A stretch of 55,663 nt of DNA from contig DEXV01000003.1 of assembly GCA_002364325.1 (NCBI GenBank), positions 477,482-533,144 on the forward strand. The letters run 5' to 3'. The DNA comes from Gillisia sp. UBA3175. GTDB lineage: Bacteria > Bacteroidota > Bacteroidia > Flavobacteriales > Flavobacteriaceae. Below, piece after piece: positions 38,301 through 45,868 of this stretch. Numbering within the stretch: position 1 is the first letter of the stretch; each line of letters opens with the position of its first letter. The notes beneath the pieces were generated by a model that was given only the letters and a program-made list of their open reading frames with translations, was not told where the DNA came from and ran no database searches. The translations under genes were made by a program, and so were the position numbers.

Positions 38301-38624
38301 CGTGATATCCTCGAACTTAAAATCTCCCAAATTCAGGTAGAGTTTATTAGGGGTAGAATTTCCTACGAAGTAAAGGTCAGGAAGCCCGTCGTTATTAATA
38401 TCTCCAACTGCCACCCCTGCACCGTTGTAATAGTAGATATAACTTATAATGGAATGTTCAGCGTCTTCTGTAATGTTATTGCTGAAATTAACCCCTGATA
38501 ATTCTGGAGAGATGGATTGTAAAAGATAGTCACTTTCCTGTTTAATTTCTTCCTGAGGAGTTTTATCATCGGAACAGGAGAAGTTAAGAGTGCAGATCGC
38601 TACTATGATTAATATAAGTCTCAT
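35364..38624 (-). CDS. Large VCBS/FG-GAP and ASPIC-UnbV lipoprotein
   Basis: 1086 residues. Lipoprotein signal (NFSC), then many FG-GAP/VCBS-type calcium-binding blades: AVGDINNDGLPDLYFVGN, MVDINQDGWLDIYVS, DYDKDGDLDVYIV, DINADGLPDLITL and others through to ~residue 870, forming beta-propellers. An ASPIC/UnbV-like segment follows near 510-600. It is a CRTAC1-like surface protein, likely ligand-binding. Upstream of, and overlapping by 11 nt, the haloperoxidase-like gene. No signal of transfer other than its size. Confidence 0.9.
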   Translation of the reverse strand: MRLILIIVAICTLNFSCSDDKTPQEEIKQESDYLLQSISPELSGVNFSNNITEDAEHSIISYIYYYNGAGVAVGDINNDGLPDLYFVGNSTPNKLYLNLGDFKFEDITEQAAIEGKASWQTGVTMVDINQDGWLDIYVSAVSNLLDFTGHNELYINNHNGTFNEASADYGLDIASYATQSYFFDYDKDGDLDVYIVNHSVHTTYSYGPAETRKDRKPLVGDLLLRNNNGKFEDVSEIANIYGGANNYGLSASLADYNNDGWTDIYVCNDFHENDYYYINNQDGTFTEQVDNAFSIISNFSMGSDAADINADGLPDLITLDMLPEEERILKETEGDDALYFIQQRLRKLGYKDQFARNMLQINHNNGKLFTEKALMDGVAATDWSWAALFADFNNDTHQDLFISNGILRRPNSLDFKKYVASAFKGRNQNDGLAWLYKSIDSMPSGKVPNKIFEGNSVTFKNRSGQWLSNEPSLSNGAAYADLNLDGNLDLVLNNLNGPASIYKNINQSSANYVIFKLNFLKPNLNGIGTTINLYAGKKLQSKSLYKSRGFLSGMTDQLHFGLGKNAAIDSVVVIWPNLKKQVLTKLESNRLQEINYDQNLENYNFKSAKSSKAVFQKIDQIKFQHQEDLYNDFLNEKLIPYKISTMGPAVVVGDVTGNGFDDIYIGNAAGKPAQFYVNNGNKLVLTPIKAFLNDSIYEDNTAAFFDADGDGDQDLYVGSGISKGGEVNSLDRLYLYDQGTFKRAPSAIPDNKLITTVVEANDFDLDGDIDLFVGNLTQPLHFGSSVNSYILVNDGKANFSKLESFNLNSKVNDAIWKDIDGDGRSDLIIATEWDAPKLFFNKATGFKLQRLPANLNGLWQSVFTYDIDQDGDEDILLGNWGLNSKFHPGPKTPLKMYYLDFDKNGNTETVIAYNKNGSYFPVHSKDELASQLTIIKKRYVRHKDYALKTMEDIFTPFTLNQAQLNEVHSFASGYLENNNGEFSKFVEFPYQLQLAPVNSFQKINMNNKDLIIVGGNSYRSNNYQGTYTALKGYMFSKLDSLIPVSNLGIDSFKEEINAIEKINFRNHNLLLILSNNGPIKTYRYEN

Positions 38625-39057
38625 GTTTATTTTTATTTATAAGCTAGAGGAACTCATTTGGCCCCGATATTTTATTGATATGGACACTTGGTTTTTAGTA
38701 AACTAACGAGGTTCTTCCTAAGTCAAAACTACTAATATTTTGACTGGAATAGCAAAAACCTAAGTGTAAATTTTAAGAAAATGTTCACATTAATTTTAAA
38801 ATTCAATTGGTAGATATTATCTGGTCTCCTTTATTAGGTACATAAAAGAATAAATTTATATTTTGATAGCGACAAATCAATGACTATAAAGAAAGTTTAA
38901 TTAAATTCAGTTTAATTGAGTGAATTGATTGTTATTTTTATATCTATATCTATCGCTATCGTATATATTAATACAGTAATTAAAAATAATGAAAGCATAA
39001 CATCGCTTGGGTACAAATAGTGGATGTTTAAGTAAAAAGTGAAATTTCAGATTCCTA

Positions 39058-39087
39058 GTAAAAAAACCAAGCTTACGTCTAAGCTTG
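39058..39087 (-). terminator. Orphan intrinsic terminator
   Basis: On the minus strand CAAGCTTA-GACG-TAAGCTTG is followed by G and seven T. The 8-bp stem is perfect. No annotated minus-strand gene ends here; the nearest intact gene upstream is on the plus strand, so it should end an uncharacterised short transcript. Confidence 0.7.
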
Positions 39088-39322
39088 ATTGCCAAGGATA
39101 CGTTTTTAGCACAAGACCATTAACAACAATTTATTCACAAACAAGAAACTTTAGAGAACACTAAAAATTTTCACAGCCTTCTTTTTCATGTTAGTCATTA
39201 TAACTATATCTCAAGAAAAAGAATATATGGTTACCAATAGAAAGTATACTTTTTATTAAGACCCACGCTACTTGTATTAACTAAGACACTTAATTTAATA
39301 ACTTATCTAAAATATTTTTTGT

Positions 39323-39376
39323 TGGTAATTACCATCGTAACTTATTTATATGTTATTAATGATAGTTATTACCATC
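39323..39376 (+). promoter_or_regulatory. hipBA operator repeats
   Basis: Two direct copies of GTWATTACCATC (39325-39336 and 39365-39376) are 40 bp apart, about four helical turns. The first is in a perfect palindrome TGGTAATTACCA (39323-39334), the second in an imperfect one (AATGATAG-N6-CCATCATT). The second lies just upstream of the -33 zone of a promoter with a TATATTTG -7 box at 39405-39412. HipB autorepression is inferred. Confidence 0.65.
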
Positions 39377-39452
39377 ATTTAGAGGATATGCTTAATATTT
39401 TTATTATATTTGAGTTAGTAAATACTAGCAGTAAATATGAATAAATGATTTA

Positions 39453-39803
39453 ATGATGGCAAAAACTAGCATAGAGTGGTTGGCTATGAGCGATAATTCA
39501 ATTATATCTGTAATTGGAGGGTATATTAAACATCAGCGTTTAATTCAAAATAAAACACAAGCCACTATTGCGGAAGCCGCAGGAATCAATAGGTGGACGT
39601 TAAGTAAAATTGAAAATGGAGAACCTATCTCGCTAATGTCCTTAATTCAAATTCTAAGAGCCTTGGATCTGTTAGAGATACTTAACATCTTTGAAACTCA
39701 AACTCAAATAAGTCCTTTAGAACTTGCAAAGCTTGAGAAACAAAAAAGAAAACGAGCCAGTTCAGAGGGTAATATTGATAAACAAAATAAAAGTGAATGG
39801 TAG
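39453..39803 (+). CDS. HipB-like antitoxin, XRE-type HTH
   Basis: 116 residues. HTH_XRE fold at ~18-75 (IGGYIKHQRLIQNKTQATIAEAAGINRWTLSKIENGEPISLMSLIQILRALDLLE), then a charged C-terminal tail (LEKQKRKRAS...). It should bind operator DNA and the HipA-like toxin. The gene overlaps hipA by 7 nt (39797-39803), so the pair is translationally coupled. ATG at 39453; a later in-frame ATG (MSDNS) at residue 12 is possible. Confidence 0.9.
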   Translation: MMAKTSIEWLAMSDNSIISVIGGYIKHQRLIQNKTQATIAEAAGINRWTLSKIENGEPISLMSLIQILRALDLLEILNIFETQTQISPLELAKLEKQKRKRASSEGNIDKQNKSEW

Positions 39804-41113
39804 CCGTACAATCAGCATTTGTAAAAATTTGGGGCCAAACTGTTGGTGCAGTGGCTTGGGATGAGACGAAGGGTATTGCTAGCTTTGAATATACGCCTGC
39901 ATTTAAAACAAGCAATATAGATCTGGCGCCAATTAAAATGCCTATCAATTCCAATCAGAAAATATTTTCATTTCCAGAATTGCGGTATTCAAAGAACAGC
40001 GAGTTTGATACTTTTAAAGGCTTGCCAGGTTTGTTAGCAGATGTATTACCTGATAAATACGGTAATCAATTAATAAATATCTGGTTGGCACAAAATGGTC
40101 GCCCGGAGAATAGCATGAACCCCATAGAACAACTTTGTTTTATTGGCACGAGAGGAATGGGGGCCTTAGAATTTGAACCTACGCAATTAAAATCTGCTAA
40201 AAGAACCTTTGAAGTAGAGATTGATAGTTTGGTGGATATCGCCCAACGTATGCTAGGGAAAAGAGCAGATTTTGAGACAAATTTGAACTCGGACGAGAAA
40301 CAAGCGGTCATGGAAATTTTGAAAATAGGAACATCTGCTGGAGGCGCCAGACCAAAAGCAATAATTGCCTATAATAAAAAAACTGGACAAGTAAGATCTG
40401 GACAAACCAATTCCCCAACTGGATTTGAGCATTGGCTAATAAAATTAGATGGGGTGAGTGATGCTCAGTTTGGAGAAAGTAAAGGGTATGGGAGAGTAGA
40501 AATGGCCTATTATAATATGGCAACAGATTGCGGTATTAACATGATGGATTCTGAACTATTGGAAGAAAATGGTAGAGCCCATTTCATGACCAAAAGATTT
40601 GACAGAGAAAAGGGTGCTATTAAAAACCATATTCAAACCTTTTGCGCGCTGCAACACTTCGACTTTAATGAAGTGAGAAGCTATAGTTATGAGCAGTTAT
40701 TTCAAACTATGAGAATTCTTCGTTTGCCCTATCCAGATGCAGAGCAAATGTATAGAAGAATGGTGTTTAATGTAATTGCTCGAAACTGTGATGATCATAC
40801 CAAGAATTTTGCGTTTCGGCTTAAACAAGGAAGCAATTGGGAACTGGCACCGGCATACGATATTTGCCATGCATATAGACCTGGCAGTATTTGGGTGAGT
40901 CAGCATGCACTTAGCATCAATGGCAAAAGGATTGGGATCGAAAAAGATGATCTGATAAATTTTGCGAAGGCAATGAACATAAAAAAACCTGAAGCCATAA
41001 TTGCTGAAATAAATAGCCGCGTACAGCATTGGAATACTTATGCAGAAAAAGTAAAGGTTGGGAAAAAACTGCGCGATTCTATAAAGGCAACCTTGCTGAA
41101 TTTTTCGAGATAA
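39797..41113 (+). CDS. HipA-like toxin kinase
   Basis: 438 residues, the usual HipA length. N-terminal subdomain ends near 100. The kinase-like core shows EFEP..., GTSAGGARPKAII (P-loop-like), the catalytic loop NVIARNCDDHTKNFAF and the metal-binding ELAPAYDICHA. In E. coli HipA phosphorylates glutamyl-tRNA synthetase; this may or may not be the target here. Overlaps the hipB-like gene by 7 nt. No evidence of frameshift or loss of catalytic residues. Confidence 0.92.
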   Translation: MVAVQSAFVKIWGQTVGAVAWDETKGIASFEYTPAFKTSNIDLAPIKMPINSNQKIFSFPELRYSKNSEFDTFKGLPGLLADVLPDKYGNQLINIWLAQNGRPENSMNPIEQLCFIGTRGMGALEFEPTQLKSAKRTFEVEIDSLVDIAQRMLGKRADFETNLNSDEKQAVMEILKIGTSAGGARPKAIIAYNKKTGQVRSGQTNSPTGFEHWLIKLDGVSDAQFGESKGYGRVEMAYYNMATDCGINMMDSELLEENGRAHFMTKRFDREKGAIKNHIQTFCALQHFDFNEVRSYSYEQLFQTMRILRLPYPDAEQMYRRMVFNVIARNCDDHTKNFAFRLKQGSNWELAPAYDICHAYRPGSIWVSQHALSINGKRIGIEKDDLINFAKAMNIKKPEAIIAEINSRVQHWNTYAEKVKVGKKLRDSIKATLLNFSR

Positions 41114-41479
41114 ATTAGCAAAATATAACAATAAAGTACATTATTCACATAGAATTACTGTATAACTTTTATTTCCCACAGATCAAATGCTACAACCATT
41201 TTTGGCTTAGGAATCCACGATTATTAATCAAATTAAAATAGTAGTCTTTAGTACTTTTCAAAGTACGATGATCCATGTTTAAAGTTTAAATCATTAAAAG
41301 AAGTCGGACAAATGGTTAACTTCAGAATAATTGATAATTATAATTTTTTAATTTAAATCTAATAGCCAAGATATAATCTAACGTAATTAATAATGTTATG
41401 GCAATTTTCAGGTTATCTTTCCCTATTAGATATAATTTTTGATTGAGAACGGGCTATTTGAATTTTATATTCATACAAT
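41114..41479. other. Intergenic, nothing recognised
   Basis: 366 nt of AT-rich sequence after the HipA-like gene. No hairpin, terminator or ORF of note. Short TTTAAACTTTAAA-type runs occur near 41280 but are not a clear repeat. Confidence 0.4.
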
Positions 41480-41887
41480 ATGACCGAAAAAACATTACGT
41501 AATGGCTTTATTGCTGCTGGACTCATGAACATTATAGCAGTTTTAATACTATCAAAATTTTTTACAAACAAAGTGATTCCCGAGACCGATCCTGCGGTGA
41601 TGTCTAATTTTGGATTATTAATGATAATGGTATGGGGACTCGCATATATAGCTTTAGCAAATAGTTTCAAACAAGCTAAATGGGTAGTAGGAACTTTTGT
41701 TGTTGAAAAGTTAGTATACGTGATCGCTTGGATTATGTGGATCTTAAATAATGATGTAAGCAAGGTTTATGAAAAAGATATTTTTGCCGGGTTTTTCTAT
41801 TCGGTTTATGGAATAAATGATTTTATCTTTTTTGTCTTTTTTCTGTACGTATTTTATAAAATACAAAGTAAGACGTCTAATTACTGA
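41480..41887 (+). CDS. Four-helix membrane protein, unknown
   Basis: 135 residues with about four membrane helices (~10-27, 43-62, 68-88, 105-127). Lys-rich at both ends. No motif recognised. It is followed after 36 nt by a 51-codon two-helix membrane gene, so the two may form an operon. Confidence 0.65.
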   Translation: MTEKTLRNGFIAAGLMNIIAVLILSKFFTNKVIPETDPAVMSNFGLLMIMVWGLAYIALANSFKQAKWVVGTFVVEKLVYVIAWIMWILNNDVSKVYEKDIFAGFFYSVYGINDFIFFVFFLYVFYKIQSKTSNY

Positions 41888-41923
41888 AGCAATTATAAAA
41901 CAATCATCAAATCCTCAAATAAA

Positions 41924-42079
41924 ATGAATAAGCTATTACTAATTGGTATTGTTATACTACTTGCAGGAATCGCAGCGCATTATCTTGTAAAATCAGATAT
42001 TTATAGTTTTTGGATAGGTGCCCTCATGGGCTCTGGTGCAATCCTTATTATTACTGGAATTTCAAAAAAGATTAGCTAA
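41924..42079 (+). CDS. Small two-helix membrane protein
   Basis: 51-residue ORF (ATG 41924, TAA 42077-42079). It reads MNKLLLIGIVILLAGIAAHYL, a Lys-Ser-Asp turn, then FWIGALMGSGAILIITGISKKIS: two hydrophobic helices with a charged turn and Lys at the end, which is a credible membrane protein. It lies 36 nt after the membrane gene at 41480-41887. Confidence 0.6.
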   Translation: MNKLLLIGIVILLAGIAAHYLVKSDIYSFWIGALMGSGAILIITGISKKIS

Positions 42080-42192
42080 GGTTTTAGGCTAGAATTTTTA
42101 TCCTTTTTGCTTATTTTTGGAACTTATATAAATCGCCAGTTTTACTTTAAACTTAATAGTTATATTGGGTTTAATTACTTTTAAAAAAGCAC

Positions 42193-42654
42193 ATGGATAA
42201 TTTAGCAGAAACCACCACACCAACCGATAAGATCTATAAGGACAGAGCTATTTGGTTTGGTTCTTTTGTGGGAGGTCCATTGGTAGCCGGATATTTTATT
42301 GCAGAGAATTTTAAAGTTTTAAATGAGCCCGAGAATGTAAAGTCCACTTGGAACTACACCATACCTTTAACCATTCTTGTCTTTTCACTGGCACTAGTAA
42401 TTCCGCAGTCATCCAATTTTCCTAGCATCATCATCCCTCTTGCTTATACATTATTCGCATATTATATATCTAAGCATTATCAAGGTCCAGGAATCGAAGT
42501 TCATTTAGCAGCAGGAGGAGAAGAATTTGATTGGTGGCGAATTATTGGGATTTCCTTACTGGGTTTAATAGCAACCTTTATAATCCTGGTGATTTTTGTT
42601 ATAATAATTCAATCACTGGGTCTTTTACCGGATGAATTATTACTGAAAGAATAA
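42193..42654 (+). CDS. Membrane protein of unknown function
   Basis: 153 residues with about four hydrophobic segments (~22-42, 55-70, 75-92, 115-140) and a central soluble segment (SKHYQGPGIEVHLAAGGEEFDWW). No family recognised. A TATTTTTG box 73 nt upstream (42112-42119) could be its promoter's -7 element. Confidence 0.65.
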   Translation: MDNLAETTTPTDKIYKDRAIWFGSFVGGPLVAGYFIAENFKVLNEPENVKSTWNYTIPLTILVFSLALVIPQSSNFPSIIIPLAYTLFAYYISKHYQGPGIEVHLAAGGEEFDWWRIIGISLLGLIATFIILVIFVIIIQSLGLLPDELLLKE

Positions 42655-42796
42655 CGGCTTCTTCATAAATGCTTCTGTTGAAGCTTATAAACTTAAAATT
42701 TGAGGATAGTTTATTCTAAATAACGTTTAAGAGAGGATTTTAAAGGTATAGATCTAAAATTCTGAAATTAAATTTAATTCCCTACATTTTAGCAAA

Positions 42797-43198
42797 ATGA
42801 AATTAAAATTCAGCCTTATATTCCTTGTTTTATCAATTTTAATAGGATGTTCTACTTTCAAAGATACTGTAGAAGAACAATTAGATGGTACTTGGATCTG
42901 GATAGGATCTTCTGGCGGAATAGACGGAAGAACGGAAACACCAGAATCTACAGGAAGAACTATGAAGTTTCAATTCTCGAATAATATTGTAAAGAAATTT
43001 AATAATGCTAACTTAATTCAAGAACTTCCATATAGCATTCAGCTAAAAGAATCTATAATTTTTGGAGAGCCAAGAAAAATGCTGATCTATGGGGAGCAAT
43101 CCAAACAAAGTTTCAAACTAAGTAAGGATACGCTTACCTTATATGAAGAATGCTATGACTGTTTTGTGAGCAGCTATATTAGACTTTCTGGAAAATAA
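42797..43198 (+). CDS. Small lipoprotein, unknown
   Basis: 133 residues. Lipoprotein signal with lipobox LIGC, then a strand-rich domain (LDGTWIWIGSSGGIDGRTE, TMKFQFSNNIVKKF, LSKDTLTLYEECYDCF). The LDGTW start resembles lipocalin-like lipoproteins; two Cys (C120, C123) near the end are unusual. No partner gene. Confidence limited to export and fold class. Confidence 0.68.
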   Translation: MKLKFSLIFLVLSILIGCSTFKDTVEEQLDGTWIWIGSSGGIDGRTETPESTGRTMKFQFSNNIVKKFNNANLIQELPYSIQLKESIIFGEPRKMLIYGEQSKQSFKLSKDTLTLYEECYDCFVSSYIRLSGK

Positions 43199-43508
43199 TA
43201 GCGTGTATTTTAGGGAGTTAACTTCAGTAAGACAAAATGGATTGCCATAGTTAAGAGATTTGTATTGATTATAGAAGGCTACAACTAAAATAAACTTCCT
43301 TTTTTTTAAGATTTTAAAAAGTTGTTTTTTAATAGTTGCCTACTAATCTATCAGTTTTCCCTCCTTTATTTTAATTTTGAGTCTATCCCAATTTAGAGGA
43401 CTGAATAGACAGCATTCTAAAGATGCCGGCTAAAGAAAAATAATCAGCAAAAAAATATTACTGATTATTACTGAACTCATTAATTTAATTGCTAAATAAA
43501 TTCTTATT
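43199..43508. other. Intergenic, nothing recognised
   Basis: 310 nt AT-rich. Contains AATCAG and CTGATT repeats near 43440-43470 that could pair, but with a long loop and no T run. No ORF. Confidence 0.4.
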
Positions 43509-44426
43509 ATGATGAAAAGTAATCACTGGCCAGAACTGTTTTATGAAGACGCAAAGGAAACTTACCAAACAATTCATTTATGGTCTCAAATTCTAGGTAA
43601 GATAAAATTAAGTGAAATGCCTTGGATCAATCATTCATGGCATACCACTTTACTAGTGAGCACAACCGGATTAAGCACAGGGGATCTTCCTGCAGATAAC
43701 AAACATTTTAGTATAGAACTTAATTTTTTAACTCATAAATTAGAGATATTTACCAGTTTAGGAGAATATAAGAGTTTTGGTCTTCAGCAGCTTTCAGTAG
43801 CTACTTTCTATCAAAATATTTTGGAAGCAATTCATGCATTTGGGATCAATGTTAAGATCAATCCTATTCCGAATGAAATGTTGGACCCTATTCCTTTGGA
43901 TAAAGATCATCAACATAATACCTATGATCCAGGTCATGTTTCTAGTTTGCATAAGGTGTTATTAAATGTTAACGAAGTTTTTAATGTTTTTAGAGCCGAG
44001 TTTATTGGAAAATCAAGTCCGTCGCATTTTTTCTGGGGAAGTTTTGATCTGGCTGTTTCAAGATTTTCTGGAAGAAAGGCTCCGAAACACCCCGGTGGGA
44101 TTCCTAATTTACCCGATTGGGTAGCGCAGGAGGCTTATTCTCATGAGGTGAGTAGTAGCGGTTTCTGGCCCGGTAATGAAATGCTTCCATTTGCAGCATT
44201 TTATAATTACATTTATCCAGAGCCTAAAGGTTTTAATGAATGCAACTTGAAACCAGAAGGCACCTATTACAAAGCGGAAATGGGAGAGTTTATTTTGCCA
44301 TATGAAGTGGTTCAAAAAGCCAAAGACCCTGCTAAGGTGCTTTTGGAGTTTTTGCAGGAAACCTACAAAGCAGCGGCAGAATTAGCAAAATGGGATAGGG
44401 AAGCTCTGGAAAGTGCTACTACATAA
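43509..44426 (+). CDS. DUF5996 family protein
   Basis: 305 residues, no signal or membrane segment. The segments NHWPELFYEDAKETYQTIHLWSQILGKIKL, NHSWHTTLLVSTTGLSTG, and SPSHFFWGSFDLAVSRFSGRKAP are typical of DUF5996, a family with no established function. It starts with ATG-ATG at 43509/43512. It is followed after 19 nt by a GNAT acetyltransferase on the same strand, so the two may be cotranscribed. Confidence 0.85.
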   Translation: MMKSNHWPELFYEDAKETYQTIHLWSQILGKIKLSEMPWINHSWHTTLLVSTTGLSTGDLPADNKHFSIELNFLTHKLEIFTSLGEYKSFGLQQLSVATFYQNILEAIHAFGINVKINPIPNEMLDPIPLDKDHQHNTYDPGHVSSLHKVLLNVNEVFNVFRAEFIGKSSPSHFFWGSFDLAVSRFSGRKAPKHPGGIPNLPDWVAQEAYSHEVSSSGFWPGNEMLPFAAFYNYIYPEPKGFNECNLKPEGTYYKAEMGEFILPYEVVQKAKDPAKVLLEFLQETYKAAAELAKWDREALESATT

Positions 44427-44445
44427 TTCGAATTAAAAGTATTTA

Positions 44446-44967
44446 ATGAATTTACATATAGTCTACGAAACGGAGCGCTTGTTATTAATGCCTACAAGTG
44501 TTCAGGATACCTCCTTTATACTCGAATTATTGAATACGCCTAAATGGTTACAATTTATAGGAGATCGTAATGTGAAAAACCTGGCAGCTGCAGAAAAATA
44601 CATACATACCAAAATATTACCACAGTATGAGAAGAATGGCTTCGGCAATTATACCATTTCCCTTAAGGAAAATGGAATAAAAATAGGTTCTTGCGGCTTA
44701 TACGATAGGGAGGGAATAGATGGAATAGACATTGGATTCGCCTTTCTTCCTACATATGAAAAGCAAGGTTATGCTTTTGAAAGTGTCTCTAAAATTAAGG
44801 AAATTGCTATTAACCAATTTAAATTGGATAAGCTAAGTGCTATTACAGATAGAAGAAATCTAGATTCCCAAAGATTACTGGAAAAGTTAGATCTAAAATT
44901 TTCTGGTTTCATTGTTTTGCCAAAATCTGAAGAAGAATTAATGCTTTACATATGGAACTCGAATTAA
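44446..44967 (+). CDS. GNAT acetyltransferase (RimJ/RimL-like)
   Basis: 173 residues. The RimJ/L/PaaG-type segments are visible: YETERLLLMPTSVQDTSF, NYTISLKENGIKIGSCGLYDREGIDGIDIGFAFLPTYEKQGYAFESV and the CoA-binding region LDKLSAITDRRNLDSQRLLEKLDL. The acceptor (protein N-terminus, small molecule or antibiotic) is unknown. Possible operon with DUF5996 gene. Confidence 0.87.
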   Translation: MNLHIVYETERLLLMPTSVQDTSFILELLNTPKWLQFIGDRNVKNLAAAEKYIHTKILPQYEKNGFGNYTISLKENGIKIGSCGLYDREGIDGIDIGFAFLPTYEKQGYAFESVSKIKEIAINQFKLDKLSAITDRRNLDSQRLLEKLDLKFSGFIVLPKSEEELMLYIWNSN

Positions 44968-44979
44968 TAATATGACTAT

Positions 44980-45320
44980 CTTAAAGAAGTGTTTGTTGAC
45001 AAAAATACCCCAGAAAAAGTGGAAGTTGAGGTGGTTTTTCGATGACTGCAGATGAAGTTGGACCAGTTATAAAGCTTTATTTGAAAATGACATTGTAGAA
45101 GTGGCTGTTCAAATTCATATGGTATACGAAAACCCAAGAATTTTATTTCAACATTATTGAGAGTAGGGTGAGCAGAAAAATAAGCCAAAGGTTTGAAGTA
45201 AGCTTTAGACGAACAGGAGTGAATAATGAATAAAAATTATATAGGTTCTAATAAGAAAATAAATAAATACAAGGAAAGGCTTAGAAATAAACCGAAAAGT
45301 TAGTGGGTAAAGATTTGCTT
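44980..45320 (+). pseudogene. Decayed coding remnant
   Basis: The region reads as protein-like pieces in changing frames on the plus strand: EVFVDKNTPEKVEVEVVFR to a stop near 45024, then YKALFENDIVEVAVQIHMVYENPRILFQHY in another frame (about 45063-45160), then SRKISQRFEVSFRR. It is consistent with a gene inactivated by frameshifts and stops. The family could not be identified. The right boundary is approximate. Confidence 0.45.
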
Positions 45321-45388
45321 CTTTTCATTTAAAACACAGTTACTTTTTTTTTAAAAACAAGATCCAATCCACATCAAGTTTATAGAAT

Positions 45389-45838
45389 ATGATAGAATTA
45401 AAAAGAACCAACTCTAAAAATGCCGATTTTGATTATTTAAATAAATTACTGGATAAAGAATTAGTAATTCGGGATGGCGATGAACATGCTTTTTTCGCGC
45501 AATTCAATAAAATAGATACTATAAATCATGTAATTGTTGCTTACCAAAATAACGAACCACTAGGTTGTGGAGCTTTTAAAAAGTATGATGAAGAGACTGC
45601 AGAAATAAAGCGAATGTTTGTTTTACCTGAAGGAAGAGGGAAGAAGATTGCGAGTAAAGTGCTAGCAGAGTTAGAGCATTGGGCTAAAGAACTTGGCTAT
45701 AAAAATTGTATATTAGAAACAGGAGCAACTTTTAAAGATGCGGTGGGTTTATACAAAAACGCTAATTATTCTGTAATACCTAATTATGGTCAATATAAGG
45801 AGGTTGCAAATAGTATGTGCTTTTCTAAATCATTATAA
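45389..45838 (+). CDS. GNAT acetyltransferase
   Basis: 149 residues. GNAT core: NEPLGCGAFKKYDEETAEIKRMFVLPEGRGKKIASKVLAELEHWAKELGYKNCILETGATFKDAVGLYKNANYSVIPNYGQY, with the acetyl-CoA motif (PEGRGKKIA). Acceptor unknown. It lies 30 nt before the dienelactone hydrolase-like gene, so it may be cotranscribed. Confidence 0.88.
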   Translation: MIELKRTNSKNADFDYLNKLLDKELVIRDGDEHAFFAQFNKIDTINHVIVAYQNNEPLGCGAFKKYDEETAEIKRMFVLPEGRGKKIASKVLAELEHWAKELGYKNCILETGATFKDAVGLYKNANYSVIPNYGQYKEVANSMCFSKSL

Positions 45839-45868
45839 ATAATAGTTTATAACCTTTAAATTTTTAAT

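Larger units (their letters stand above)
38625..39452. other. Long intergenic region with orphan terminator and hip operators
   Basis: 828 nt. It holds the 39058-39087 terminator on the minus strand and the hipBA operator repeats at 39323-39376. Between them the minus strand shows a decayed-looking reading frame (MTNMKKKAVKIFSVL then stop, followed by hydrophobic residues), resembling the start of a secreted protein. No complete gene is seen. Confidence 0.45.

Noticed and set aside
38907..39095. 62-residue minus-strand ORF in the 828-nt gap
   Set aside because: Basic, Phe/Tyr/Asn-rich product with no signal or motif, running through the orphan terminator; composition fits chance translation of AT-rich DNA.
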